Of a stretch of DNA of 51,077 nucleotides, positions 36,301 to 42,338 are shown piece after piece. How positions within the stretch are numbered: the first letter of the stretch is position 1; the number at the start of each line of letters is the position of its first letter. Source of the DNA: a virus; the IMG/VR virus record IMGVR_UViG_3300021373_001553, positions 1 to 51,077 of that record; one strand, written 5' to 3'. The translations under genes were made by a program, and so were the position numbers. A model generated the notes under the pieces. It did not search any database, was not told the DNA's origin, and was given only the letters and a program-made list of their open reading frames with translations.

Positions 36301-38255
36301 CTATCATAATTAGTTCTAGTCAAATAATTGTGCAACACACAAACATCTGTCCCTTGTGTTACTGTTGCTAACGCTGTATCTGTATATGTAAATGTATCTA
36401 GTAATAAATTAAAGTTAAAAACTAGATCTCCAATATTTTGTATACTCTTATACGATAGCGAAAATCCTAACTCACTGTCAACAATTCCTGTGCCAACTTT
36501 ATAAGAAAATAGCTTAGTTCCGTTAAATGTTGAATTAGGATACATTGTTAAATCTGCATAACTATTACCTACGTCATCAAATAAATCAAATAACGGTGGC
36601 TGATTAACTTGTGTTTTTTCTTGTGTTAGATTCCACGAAGTTCCGTTATAGTAAAACATCTTTCCTTGATATGCTTCGCCTTGTAGTGCCAACACTGTTT
36701 CATTTTCTAAAGGAGTAGAATCGGGCTCTTCGACTAAACTTATTTGTTTACGACCTTTATGTGTAACAAATTTAATTTTATAGATTTTACCTGCTTCTCT
36801 AATATCTTCATCAGCAGTAAACAATACACGCATTCCATTTACAAGGTCTATTCCGTCAACGTTATACCCTATCGATCCTTCAATTATTGAAAATATATCT
36901 TTAGTAAATGTATCAATAACATCTACATTTTTCTTATTACTAGTACCAAAATTAAATAATTTTAATCCTGCTTCAAATTCAATAATTGGTCGTGTAGCTC
37001 TTGCTGTTTGATCAACACTAACTGTTTGTCCGTTTGCTAGAGCAGATGCTTCAATTACATCTTTATGGAACCAACGATTATAACGTGTCCACATATTCTT
37101 GTCAAGGCTTCCGCGATTAATTACAATATAATCTTTTGCAGTTGGGTATCCGTTAGCATTTGCAAACGGTAGTCTATCAAACGCATTAGTATCAAACGGA
37201 ACATCTTTATTATCTGCGTACGATCCAGGTATTTCTAAACTAGACTCTTTTATTAGTTTAATAGAATTGCCAACACCTTCTACGTACCAGTCACCTTCTG
37301 CATATTCTGCAGGAGTTACAATCCCTGCAAAAGATATTTTCATACCATTTGAAAGTGTTGTGCCTTGAGATGAGGTATATGATGTTTTTCCTAATACTTC
37401 TTTTTCTACATTAATTTCTGTATTTTCTTCAATATCTTTAATTTGTATTAAACCAGTATTGTTGATATCATTTTCAGCAACATAGTATAATACTTCTGGA
37501 GTAGAATTTCCAACTGTAAATGTTATTTTTCCTTTTTCTACACCTTGAGAACTAACACCATCATTATAATTAAAACTTTCTTCTAGTGTCCTCTTTGTTT
37601 TAATAGTAATTGGTGTGCCGGTTGTATCTATGTCAAACGTATATGTTTGTCCTCTATACAAAATTAATGTTGGGTTATTAACTAATTCATCTGTGCTAAA
37701 ACTATATGTAACATTGTCTACATTGTTAATAAGTTTAACGGCAATAGTACTTTCAACTCCGCGTTCTTGTCCTGCAATTCTTACAGTTTGCGGACCATAT
37801 GGTAGCCAATAATACTCACGAAAGTTACTAAATTTATCCCAATCAATATGAGGATTCCAAGCATAGAATTCTTGTGAGTTTAATATATCTTGATTTTCTA
37901 CGTTGCCGCCAAAGCTACTAATTTGATTCAAGTAGTCATTATAGTCTTTATAAAAAGTTACATTGTCTAAATTATCTTTAATTATTGTTGCGGGTTCAAA
38001 CTGATAGTTTTCTCTGCTCGTTGACACATCACCAACGTAGTTGTCGTCGGCATTATATGCTTTTGAAATTTGTCTACCGTAATAACCATTTAGCTTTTCA
38101 GCAACTCCTGGTTGCGTAAGCTGATCTAATGTTGCTTGTAAAAACTTTTTATTTGTTTCTGTTCTAAAAAATCGAGGTAGTAAAGATTCACTTTTTCTGT
38201 TGTTATTACCTTCGGCTGGTAACGGATATTCGTTTTGATCGTTATCGTAAGACAT
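21387..38255 (-). CDS. Giant baseplate/fibre-associated structural protein, 5622 aa
   Basis: One uninterrupted 16.9-kb frame in the place held by gp7 in T4 gene order (directly after gp6). T4 gp7 is 1032 aa, so any equivalence is positional only. Visible parts, by approximate residue: a conserved N-terminal region (1-160; L-L-P-R-F-F-R-T, F-Y-A-W-N-P-H-I-D-W-D-K-F); four carbohydrate-binding-like modules (near 1433, 1692, 2190, 3057); FG-GAP-like propeller blades (2090-2170 and 3130-3330); paired G-x-G-Y-x-x-x-P repeats (3760-3820 and 4115-4175); a His-rich inserted domain (4463-4805); and a C-terminal array of V-x-V-N-G-x-x-L beta modules (4860-5500). It starts on the gp6 stop (TAATG). It is most likely a very large wedge or fibre protein reaching toward the host surface. 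Confidence 0.8.
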   Translation of the reverse strand: MSYDNDQNEYPLPAEGNNNRKSESLLPRFFRTETNKKFLQATLDQLTQPGVAEKLNGYYGRQISKAYNADDNYVGDVSTSRENYQFEPATIIKDNLDNVTFYKDYNDYLNQISSFGGNVENQDILNSQEFYAWNPHIDWDKFSNFREYYWLPYGPQTVRIAGQERGVESTIAVKLINNVDNVTYSFSTDELVNNPTLILYRGQTYTFDIDTTGTPITIKTKRTLEESFNYNDGVSSQGVEKGKITFTVGNSTPEVLYYVAENDINNTGLIQIKDIEENTEINVEKEVLGKTSYTSSQGTTLSNGMKISFAGIVTPAEYAEGDWYVEGVGNSIKLIKESSLEIPGSYADNKDVPFDTNAFDRLPFANANGYPTAKDYIVINRGSLDKNMWTRYNRWFHKDVIEASALANGQTVSVDQTARATRPIIEFEAGLKLFNFGTSNKKNVDVIDTFTKDIFSIIEGSIGYNVDGIDLVNGMRVLFTADEDIREAGKIYKIKFVTHKGRKQISLVEEPDSTPLENETVLALQGEAYQGKMFYYNGTSWNLTQEKTQVNQPPLFDLFDDVGNSYADLTMYPNSTFNGTKLFSYKVGTGIVDSELGFSLSYKSIQNIGDLVFNFNLLLDTFTYTDTALATVTQGTDVCVLHNYLTRTNYDSVNGWIKANTESTQRVLRQYVANTNQTDFAVDVYDNSSTLDDLNIRITVNNDLKFINTDYEIVNVGTTATVRFNNPLIENDIIVLRTRSAATKNKNGVYELAGNLERNPLNNDVTTFTLGEVNEHVSTIVQETDEFFGIYPGPGNLRDINNPAQYGRRFLQHSGPANLSLYHITDKSANIIKSVDFARREYAKFKRLFLQTSLGLGFDGTPKAHVDLIFKELNKNKTSNLPFYFSDMVATGAARRLDYDAIPDNIYYALTQAFDITVPSILAVHVYLNDVQLTYGKDYTFNADGFCEITATLESTDKITIFEFETTDGSYVPPTPTKLGLYPKYEPKMFIDDSYATPQTVIQGHDGSITAAFNDYRDDLLLELEKRIYNNLKVQYDSNLIDIHSFIPGSSRTTGISFDSINNTMLKDFASWLNTVGNVDYTSSSFYNREDRFTYNYSSMTSPTGTTLPGYWRAIYKQAYDTDRPHTHPWEMLGFTIKPTWWETQYGPAPYTSNNDVMWSDLEKGIINEPNKAKVILKKYIRPNLTSNLPVNGQGELLSPLDSGYARDYVNALTRQPFKFGDEAPVETAWRKSSDYPFSLFKSWILNQPSKIIGLGFDRLRTIRNTTGQLVYSQTNKRLRLQDLVFPNNSARETTNRIYSSGFINFISNYLASNILVNYQNYQNNVKSITNQMAFKIGGFTDKSKFNLILDSRTPLNEGNVFIPEENYNITLQTSSPIEIVTYSGVVIEKISSGYVIRGYDVTNPTFKYYKFNKNEKDPVVSVGGISASYIEWSERKRYTESSIVEYSGSYYRTKEAHTSTETFDTTKFARLPSLPITGGRSATFRSKFDKTFVQQLPYGSVLPDSQAVVDFLLGYGEHLSDQGFVFNNFNSNLEQIENWKLSSKEFLFWTLQNWDVGSLLTVSPSAQRIQFKRDDAVVDDVFDTFYDYGLVKADGTKLKSEFCNILRTNDNEFLFTVKNTADGIYAIKLPLVQKEHVVILDNETAFKDTIYDLEPGYRQERIRVLGYRTADWSGGLNIPGFIYDQAVVTEWTPWKDYAIGDVVKYKEYYYTATVKITGSEVFVPKDWYRLAEKPTPGLLTNLEYKTNQFADFYDLDTDNFDINQQEVAQHLIGYQKRDYLANIINDDVSQYKFYQGFIADKGTKNALTKLFDALGAADKESLNFYEEWAVRTGQYGAADGYEELEFLLDEEQFRLSPQPILLTDTIPDDVSDLIYRQLPSSVYVAPKDYNGKPFPTAYVEETSIKTAGYVRQDDVDFVVTNKDEILNLDITQFDRNEYVWVTFENQEWNVYKHIDTSYTITSAIPDGDNCTLVLNKISNFKEGDFIGIQNITDLNGFYKVLSSSVNRISIDLGDVAFAQQQDNLSGILTTFISNRVSKLEDANEYAQRESTKDEKIWIDSADDKGRWNVLQASPAYNLDEDVINPTQSNTSFGKSIAADTTNTFIAIGSPDNNEGKVHVYKRQQDGSTVYGTLQPHQTLEPIANFDNGASKFGSSVTMSPDGEYIVVGAPEATYVKSSFKDDFTFTNDYKLGAIVQYEGGLYKSRRSVKGNADNIVFGSFDSASRWRSELYKVHNSYADFPTLALGDLPLAVSTDHILVRAPIDSYEGSNVGDKLYLDWNDITNAYDNNSGVNITGINMTSPMQLITQTDHGLSDSDPIIITDVPNDNIVLPDTGQFDNSDVNTPYDTIQQQGVKGLENRTYFVKVVTSQQIELYEDAALSQRVNSNIGFSGQPIGAAAANLNLGDGSIQGIIRQIETPLNGVTEPGVPWKTFLTSDVHTIRRKVTDVFYVLDPVNIPDIPVELTLAGNLPNAINVGDVIRQENNTVVGTIKQINNNIVQVINVSGIFKTGADGGGNITYTSGETTVVASNTTPSAVTTIVNEGVSVTTSTGNATVVYARNELGKLVIYANNKNGVFDATGELFINDQFKIGNYERPLHDEIDRSSVLGGFWEIALPQSITTTNIHKDNAYGLVIRDVKNNYNPSNYSSPDATWTESATLLPYKSSLQNALDNPVQILVGVDQPFQKEIDLIRVLSHKSQGVAGVVTETDVLDPRYVVRIPKIVSDKATSAFANESTPNPYIGVFLNDLPDSNGNTPDLTNKGFGTNVFSIINQTKVPVDLWDGYIDYDVFDLTLDLEVGDTIREGETGATAEVAYYQRDGDQVRVYVKNIAGTFTFGTRYITGVAPASMFLYKQVGAVLTRVGTTESRQLADDDIGKLAVFQHTENLTIPPTLTYAINSETDEIADYEVEFITGVEYQTWIEEFKPGTSRVSLAPSTENNDWAEINNIPINVGRDASTIVKEGAYFVYKHNSETDQYDLVNGYILPNRETNRQLGKQVKLINNQDFYKLAINSNESHANDEKQEVSPTGKGRVYFVINGQDEFGTYNWEQGRNKNFKGIYRNTSAYYIDQIVIYQDSFYKALTNLDNEEFDSTKWQLVSDHADFVGYVPNTSGFVFPGDDSSIVNLNTSEFGTVFDISESGSVFATIAKYSDGTSKLVIYRLKDSHFEYVTEFTAPATSTGFGNAIAVSDNGNLIAVGAPSTDTDQLKQGQIFIYKNVNGTFTLFQTLSSPNKELSEGFGSRLGFDGNQLVVTGTTSDIILDTTFDRYQNKKSGSTYVNDPRSALQVGETLFDGGFTTYARRVEDSGLVFIYENINDTLIFGQRLTYNNFNVKDFGDNILVKNDTIMVGLPNLSVVGELSGKVAVYIKASDSRTWRVLRQPIDPITIKKFRGSFLYNTVENKMLTRLDIIDPLQGKIAGVAEQELSYKTYYDPANYNVGFANTKEQFITWDNQNVGKLWWDLSTVKFLDYRQGKLTFAQNVWNTLAKGASIDVYEWVESKILPSAWDSQADTNEGISRGYSGQTKYGDTKYVEKDVYDKISQTFSKRYYFWVKNKKIVPNVEGRVRSGFDIANIIADPAGQKLKFVNILGSDRFILYNCNNLLENKDIAINFRYWTIENQDNNIHTEYQIITDGLETSRPKNIIEQKWFDSLVGQDLYQRPVPDPTLSVKQKYGNLNRPRQGWFINRVEALKEVIERVNRVLETQLAIDNLDLTKLSEKDPTPTLLSGQYDEAIDTEAELRLVGTVRATQAQLEAVVVDGTVTKVNIVNAGRGYRNPPNVTVTGTGQGLELQVVLNNIGAISSVNILDGGTNYQDTITLAVRPLTALVRADSTLGGIWVLYSWDSVNRNWTVSKQQQFDVSQYWEYKDWYATGYSNLTSFDYLIDDYYQLNIIDDSIGDIVKISSVGTGGWILLEKIINIDTPDYTTGYKTIGRENGTIKFLDKIYTTEEGKTELRKILEIIRDNLFINELANEYNQLFFASLRYVLSEQNYADWLFKTSFVKAKHNVGQLVEKTTYQNDNLPSFEQYTNEVKPYKTKIREYLSAYDKTDNTQSVITDFELSPFYSVQLGQIVSPQVQITDGVLSGINFDETEYPQKHWIDNFTYSIDEIIIKDGGTGYSEAPTVIITGGGGTGAKARAFIGSGSVTSIVVTDPGSGYTSVPTVTIIGTQAENSKLPSVSVILKNKKVRTLNVKQKFDRITPNFEIFNLPETETFTSTGTELKLILKYPMDLARANVRVFFNNIEALSSEFSYNNEEILVSDKSYTKEVGYILLDSSKIAGTLIKVEYNKGYELLSAADRINLLYNPVTGQYGKDLGQLMDGVDYGGVEVRSFEFGQDAGFDSQPWYTSAWDTYDENFDDESFVTEGITTSFVLSKPFDEDSSYNVYVNTTRVDDPNYDGSTKTYLADDGSTILALGNPNAIMKTLTTESDEYEITTDANGLPVYKVNIQNVDEWEDFFASEGTPAVPAVPAVTADPEYNNGAIIDVVGDGSDFFKREVTTNGVRIMGAGTVGGQTAVPDAFLEKVARMFELFTDPNGVGINQTYQRALIKTLSGDTGTYHAGLPTIQRVARGAGADYTPNFLTDAGVISWNLTNLFDTHVQNDMVWYLNSTGDGYGDGDIDAQEVIEHVFHTLHMHGLPADDIKLYSFLAADWQTGDLYAAMEEAFDGGFWDPTGYQVNPDDWKTDADAFEVAAKEYLYLLNFSMFEYTELWDGGSLAPEWADSVRTQAGIQANNPLGYAFHNTYIAPVISKPSLATIRSIFQDGNTPAQDDPSLAGASGYVVDILSEGSPEIPAIPGVASDPTITIRKSTSDGSFLPSGAGFDSLIEGGNLQYGTATGLDAGDINIDGDGFVTPTTSKGPEELVPGQLHDTLDLKVYDRAAAGGSAISTRNYIATASQKIFALDILPHNIYSLLVKVNGVLLTEDDYVIDYNLKIITLNTGLALGDKVNIISMSGNGERILDIDYFTGDGTTKIFVTNVVHIDGIQSYITVDGVSAKVEVFKTDSTYGELEGLVGIEFVVPPEENSHIFYALYDTNEEDIQRYSEVTVNRFVGDGSTVGYQLDPAPFTKLPLSHNIIVKVNNTILYPGYTQHWYVVPTREYPLDPAQQAPSSLSPDEVDVYLNGKKLVLLNDYNWDFANSQVVLFDNVGETGDDLEIVIPKNREYQFSQNTRISLASVTGTFEVGETVNIGTGDSTVYSAVVKSYSSGNLVIVGTILGLVEAVDDDNTLPVTGVTSGATSATILGVTLIEAGDSLVLTQAPNEGDTIDVYKFSRHEIQDIQMETSTNVIRSTLTVGSEDYYDAHRLGRGLIKLRSAALDTAYVWVSLNGELLTPNVDYKLVKLDTYIHIARKLETNDIVQVIHFAATPSNAKFGFRLFKDMLNRTHYKRLNKDNIYTLAEPLNITDKTIVLADATGITQPSKELNVPGVLFVEGERIEYFTVTNNTLGQLHRGTLGTGPKDTYEVGTECMDQSTSETIPYTDQMVSLIALDDESTQIVLDWVPTKGVNEFEIFVGGRRLRKNAIPSYQFQEVDANGNVTTGLIDQNSPEGDIVLQPEFTLAIDDNVATVSLVETPAENSRILVVRKIGKTWQLPGEQLRYADNSIANFIRGATTDLPK

Positions 38256-41200
38256 TAGTAACTATATCCTCCACCGCTACTTGATCCACTGCTACTTGAT
38301 CCACTGCTACTTGATCCACTGCTACTTGATCCACTGCTTAAGACATTGCCTGAGACATTGCTTCCTGATGCACTAACTACTCCTGATACTTGTGTTGCAT
38401 CAGTATATATTGCTCCGGTTGCTTTTAATTTTGACGCTGTTAGCGAAGACACTACTTCTATATTATCTACTGTTGCCGAACTTACAAAAATCTCATCAGC
38501 TTCGCTTCTTACCTCAAACATACTACCAAAAGACAACGAGTTTTGTACTGGAACAATTACAAACGCTGCAAGATCAGGAGCAAGTTGAGTCATTACATAA
38601 TTACTAAGTTCTGAAAAGTAAAATGTGTCTCCAAACTCCCAATTTTCAATTGCAAAAAATTCATTTATTGCTGCAATTACATTAGTTTTTAATTCGTTTT
38701 CGTTTACAACTCTATCTGGATTTTTAACTACTTTAAACATTGCTTTTAGATCATCCGATGCTTCGGTACCAAATAGTACTTTGTACTTAACCGGATGATA
38801 TATAACTTCATCTGATATTGACTTAATTTTATTAATTTCTTCTCCAAAGTTAACATATAAAGAATCAGAACTAGGTGCTAGTGGTTTAGTTTCTATTGCT
38901 CCTTGTAAATACTGTCTGTATAACGTATCATATTGCTTTGTAAGCATATATACATCAATAATGTTAGAACTACTAGGATCAATTCTACTACTTTCATCAG
39001 CAGCGTGTTCATATTGGAAAATAATTTTATCTCTTCCTGAATATGCTCTATAGTCAACTGACAAGTCTAATTTTTCTGTTGTTACATTATAAACTTTGAA
39101 TATGTCCTTATCTATTTGATAGAAAACAGAATTATCAGGATAGCTACTTATTCCATTGTCAGTTATTTCTGCTTCGTTAGCCACTACTTGTATATTTTCT
39201 GTTGTTTGATCAACATATCTAAAATCGTCAACATTATCAGTTGTAATATATTTCTTTAAGAATACATATTTTTTACTTGTATTAGTAGTAATAAATTTGT
39301 CAAATATTTCTGGATCATCAACCACACCATCGTCGTCACTATCAAAAAATCCTACTTCTATCTTCTTAGCATCAACATATCCTTCACCGTCTCTATACTC
39401 TTTAACAATTTCCCAATTGAACGGAACTGTAAACGGTGTTAAAGCATATCCGTCAGCATCTGGTTGTGTATTAATAGACATTAGCGATATCTTATCTTTT
39501 ATAATTTGATTAGTTAACGGATCGTATACTTTATCCGAACTATCATAATAGAATCGTATTTCTCTATCACTCTCAAACACATATCGCTGGCCTCTGTAGG
39601 TTATTGTATATGTTTCACCGTTAGTTTGGAATAACAACAACCAACTTGCATCTAAGTTTTGATTAGATAAATCTCCAGTTTTGCCAGTACTAAAGTTAGA
39701 GCGTATGTCAAGATCGGCTTCTAGTATAACACGCCAAGTGTTTGTTTGGAAGTCATATCGAAGTCCGAATGTCTTGTAAGTAAATATTTGGTCAATTATT
39801 TGTGTTTTAATTTGTGTTTCTATTTCTGTAGTAAATAGTGGTTTAATTTCTGTTAATTGGGGAGCTGTTGTTAAATCATTATTAATAGGTCCTGGAATAA
39901 TATCGTTTAAAACAATAGCACCTTGTCCGTCGTTTGTATTGTCAACTCCCGGACCGCTAACGCTTACAACCTTAGTCCATTTATAAGTTGTTGCTCCTGG
40001 ATGAGTTGCGGCGCCAGCCATTATAGTTCCGTCAGGCATAAAATGATATCCTGTTGGAGCTTCAAATTTAAGCATTGCTCCAGGTTCTAAGTACTGTAAT
40101 GTTGATGCTGTAAATGTTCCTGTTTTTAATTTAGAAAAATCTGCATCTGTAAGATAACCAGTAGTTATATTCTGCGCTCGGGTAACTTGATTCCACCTTG
40201 CTCCAAGATCGCTAACTAATATTTTTGCAAACTGTGCATAATAGAAGTTTTTAACTTTATAATCTTTTAAAATTCTTTCAATCTGAGTTTTAATAATACC
40301 TTCAATATCTGTTTTTGTATTAAAAGTAAATGTTTCTTTGTTTATTAGTGTTTGTGTGTAAAGTATTCCGTCTTTACCGTATAAATTAGTTTTACTATAT
40401 TTTCCAGTTGCATCTAGCAAATCGTAATATCTTGATATTCCGCTTGACGTTCTGTTTACACTTTTTACTTTTATAATTTCTTGACTAACTGCTAGTGGTG
40501 ATATCTGATAATCTTCACCTGTTACCATTCTATTTTGCGTATAATACGTTGCAGGTGCATTTGCTTTTATTTCATTATTTGATTCAGAAGTAGTACCGTT
40601 ATCAACAGTATATTTTAGCTCTAATCCTATTGTAAGTTTTTCACTTGTTCCTGTTTTACTTTGATAAGGGATACTAATTGTAATATTAATTAATTCATCT
40701 GGTGTAATAACATAATTTCTGTTATCGCTTGTTCTATAGTAAATTTTAAAATTTCCTTTAGGCAAAGATCCAAAAGTTCCGTCACTAAAAACTAAACTAA
40801 CTCTATCTTCTACACGAGTTAGTACACTATAAATATTTCTAATATTTTTACTTAAACTATTATATACAATATTGTTGCCTTCTACAGCATCAACCTTTGT
40901 CCACAATTCTGATTCATTACCAAGATTATCTAATTTGTATAACCAAGTATCTGAATTATTGACATTAATTGCATCAATAGCAACAACTTGATTTGCACTT
41001 GGTTTAGAAATGTTAAAATTGCCTTGGTCTAATCTTCCTTGTCTAAAATGTGCAAAAAATCCTGTGTTGTTTGATCCAGCGCCTTGACCGTCATCTCTAT
41101 ACAAAAATGCAAAATTACTTCCTGGTAAAGGTGCTTCTTCAACAATATTTCCGGAGCTAATATCAGTGCTAACTATTTCAAACTGTGTTGACTTACCGTC

Positions 41201-41815
41201 TACACTTTTACTAAATCCGTATACCGGAATGTCAGTATTTGTACCATTTACCCTATACTGTTCTGCGCTTATACCATTAACTATATCAGTTTTGTTTGGT
41301 CTACCAAAAACTCCATTTGCTGGTAGTGCTGAATTTAATACTTTAACAAACTGCTCGTACCAGTCTTGATTTGAAATATCGTTCCATACAATAGTCTGTC
41401 CTGATAAATTAGTTCCGTTAGAATCAAATAAATCTTCAGTTGTACTAATTGTTTCAAACTTTAATAATCCGTTGGATGCTTGATTACGTTTAGGATTATA
41501 GGAAAGCAATCTTGCTAAACGTAATACGCTTTCACGGCGTTCTGCTAATTCTAAAAAGTTTTCACGGGCATTTAAATCAATTCGAAAACTAATATTTTGA
41601 CCTAAGAAAGCAATAAGATCAATTAATGCCAAGTATTCACTTGACTCTACATAGTCATTAAAATCTTCTGGATAGTTTTCTCGTAAATATGAGATCATTG
41701 TTCTGCGAAGATTGTCAAAGTCATAGCTTTGAAAATCCGCATTGCGGAATGACTGGTAAACACGCTTCCAATCTTCTGCTAATAATAGTCTGTTTTGTCT
41801 GTCGGTTGTTGACAT
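38255..41815 (-). CDS. 6: Baseplate wedge protein gp6, 1186 aa
   Basis: The N-terminal 130 residues (D-F-D-N-L-R-R-T-M-I-S-Y-L-R-E-N-Y-P-E-D-F-type run, then E-Y-L-A-L-I-D-L-I-A-F-L-G-Q-N and N-A-R-E-N-F-L-E-L-A-E-R-R-E-S-V) are the hallmark of gp6-like baseplate wedge proteins, which ring the tail hub and link the wedges. D-G-T-F-G-S-L-P-K-G (near 350) and V-T-G-E-D-Y-Q (near 430) also fit the J-like baseplate family. At 1186 residues it is much longer than T4 gp6 (660), with extra domains in the second half. The C-terminus is a Gly/Ser-rich tail encoded by a 15-bp tandem repeat. AAGGAAAG and a late-type promoter precede the start, and it is coupled to the giant gene. Confidence 0.9.
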   Translation of the reverse strand: MSTTDRQNRLLLAEDWKRVYQSFRNADFQSYDFDNLRRTMISYLRENYPEDFNDYVESSEYLALIDLIAFLGQNISFRIDLNARENFLELAERRESVLRLARLLSYNPKRNQASNGLLKFETISTTEDLFDSNGTNLSGQTIVWNDISNQDWYEQFVKVLNSALPANGVFGRPNKTDIVNGISAEQYRVNGTNTDIPVYGFSKSVDGKSTQFEIVSTDISSGNIVEEAPLPGSNFAFLYRDDGQGAGSNNTGFFAHFRQGRLDQGNFNISKPSANQVVAIDAINVNNSDTWLYKLDNLGNESELWTKVDAVEGNNIVYNSLSKNIRNIYSVLTRVEDRVSLVFSDGTFGSLPKGNFKIYYRTSDNRNYVITPDELINITISIPYQSKTGTSEKLTIGLELKYTVDNGTTSESNNEIKANAPATYYTQNRMVTGEDYQISPLAVSQEIIKVKSVNRTSSGISRYYDLLDATGKYSKTNLYGKDGILYTQTLINKETFTFNTKTDIEGIIKTQIERILKDYKVKNFYYAQFAKILVSDLGARWNQVTRAQNITTGYLTDADFSKLKTGTFTASTLQYLEPGAMLKFEAPTGYHFMPDGTIMAGAATHPGATTYKWTKVVSVSGPGVDNTNDGQGAIVLNDIIPGPINNDLTTAPQLTEIKPLFTTEIETQIKTQIIDQIFTYKTFGLRYDFQTNTWRVILEADLDIRSNFSTGKTGDLSNQNLDASWLLLFQTNGETYTITYRGQRYVFESDREIRFYYDSSDKVYDPLTNQIIKDKISLMSINTQPDADGYALTPFTVPFNWEIVKEYRDGEGYVDAKKIEVGFFDSDDDGVVDDPEIFDKFITTNTSKKYVFLKKYITTDNVDDFRYVDQTTENIQVVANEAEITDNGISSYPDNSVFYQIDKDIFKVYNVTTEKLDLSVDYRAYSGRDKIIFQYEHAADESSRIDPSSSNIIDVYMLTKQYDTLYRQYLQGAIETKPLAPSSDSLYVNFGEEINKIKSISDEVIYHPVKYKVLFGTEASDDLKAMFKVVKNPDRVVNENELKTNVIAAINEFFAIENWEFGDTFYFSELSNYVMTQLAPDLAAFVIVPVQNSLSFGSMFEVRSEADEIFVSSATVDNIEVVSSLTASKLKATGAIYTDATQVSGVVSASGSNVSGNVLSSGSSSSGSSSSGSSSSGSSSGGGYSY
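38276..38335. repeat. Four perfect tandem copies of a 15-bp unit in the gp6 3' end
   Basis: The unit GCTACTTGATCCACT is repeated four times without change (38276-38290, 38291-38305, 38306-38320, 38321-38335). On the - strand each copy encodes five residues of a Ser/Gly tail (S-G-S-S-S in rotation). The unit length is a multiple of three, so copy-number change keeps the frame. Confidence 0.95.
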
Positions 41816-41840
41816 ACTTGCTTTCCTTTATTTGTAACAG

Positions 41841-41848
41841 TATTTATT
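41841..41848 (-). promoter_or_regulatory. T4-late-type promoter candidate for gp6
   Basis: On the - strand this reads AATAAATA preceded by TT and followed by CTG, 26 bases before the start at 41815, in the 61-base gap between gp25 and gp6. Spacing to the AAGGAAAG site is suitable. Confidence 0.6.
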
Positions 41849-41876
41849 AAGATTAGATAAGTGCGTATATAATTCT

Positions 41877-42323
41877 TTAAGTTAAAATAGAGTTGTCTTC
41901 ATCAAATTTCATACGCATACTTTCTGATATATTATAAGGCAAATATAGTAATGTACATTCTATCATAATGCCGCTTTCGTATGTATCTACAGTAACTTGT
42001 TCTACTTGAACACGCGGATCATAGTTGATAATATCTGTAACATTATTTGCTATCGCTTCTCTTAAAAGTTCTGTCATTGGTTCAAAAATTACGTCCCAAA
42101 TAATAGTACCAAATTCAGGATTCTCAAGTTTTTCACCTACACGAATATGAAAGTGATTGATAATGTCTTGTTTTATAAGAGCAATATCATAAAGATTAAA
42201 GCTAGTATTTTCTGGATTTGTTGTTGAAATACCTCTGTAGGCACGACTTTCTACAGGTACAGAAGGACGCTTATTTCCTTTTACTGTTATTTCTTTGTAT
42301 AATTTTTTTTCTTCTGTGCTCAT
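41877..42323 (-). CDS. 25: Baseplate wedge protein gp25, 148 aa
   Basis: Small wedge protein of the gp25/W family. The core G-E-K-L-E-N-P-E-F-G-T-I-I-W-D-V-I-F-E-P-M (63-83) carries the conserved E-F-G turn and the F-E-P that mark this family, followed by a helix (T-E-L-L-R-E-A-I-A) and a beta strand with Y-D-P-R-V. Length is close to T4 gp25 (132 aa). It joins gp6 at the hub-wedge contact that controls sheath contraction. Ahead of the start is GAGGG; this overlaps a TAAATAC motif that is too close to the start to be a normal promoter. Its place next to gp6 supports the call. Confidence 0.92.
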   Translation of the reverse strand: MSTEEKKLYKEITVKGNKRPSVPVESRAYRGISTTNPENTSFNLYDIALIKQDIINHFHIRVGEKLENPEFGTIIWDVIFEPMTELLREAIANNVTDIINYDPRVQVEQVTVDTYESGIMIECTLLYLPYNISESMRMKFDEDNSILT

Positions 42324-42328
42324 AACAG

Positions 42329-42336
42329 TATTTACC
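42329..42336 (-). promoter_or_regulatory. TAAATAC motif at the gp25 start, doubtful promoter
   Basis: GGTAAATA followed by CTG on the - strand, ending only five bases before the gp25 ATG. A transcript started here would be almost leaderless, so it may be a fortuitous match or may overlap the ribosome site GAGGG for other reasons. Confidence 0.25.
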
Positions 42337-42338
42337 CT

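Noticed and set aside
38276-38335. Regular repeat array resembling a CRISPR
   Set aside because: The 15-bp units are directly adjacent with no spacers and encode the gp6 Ser/Gly tail.
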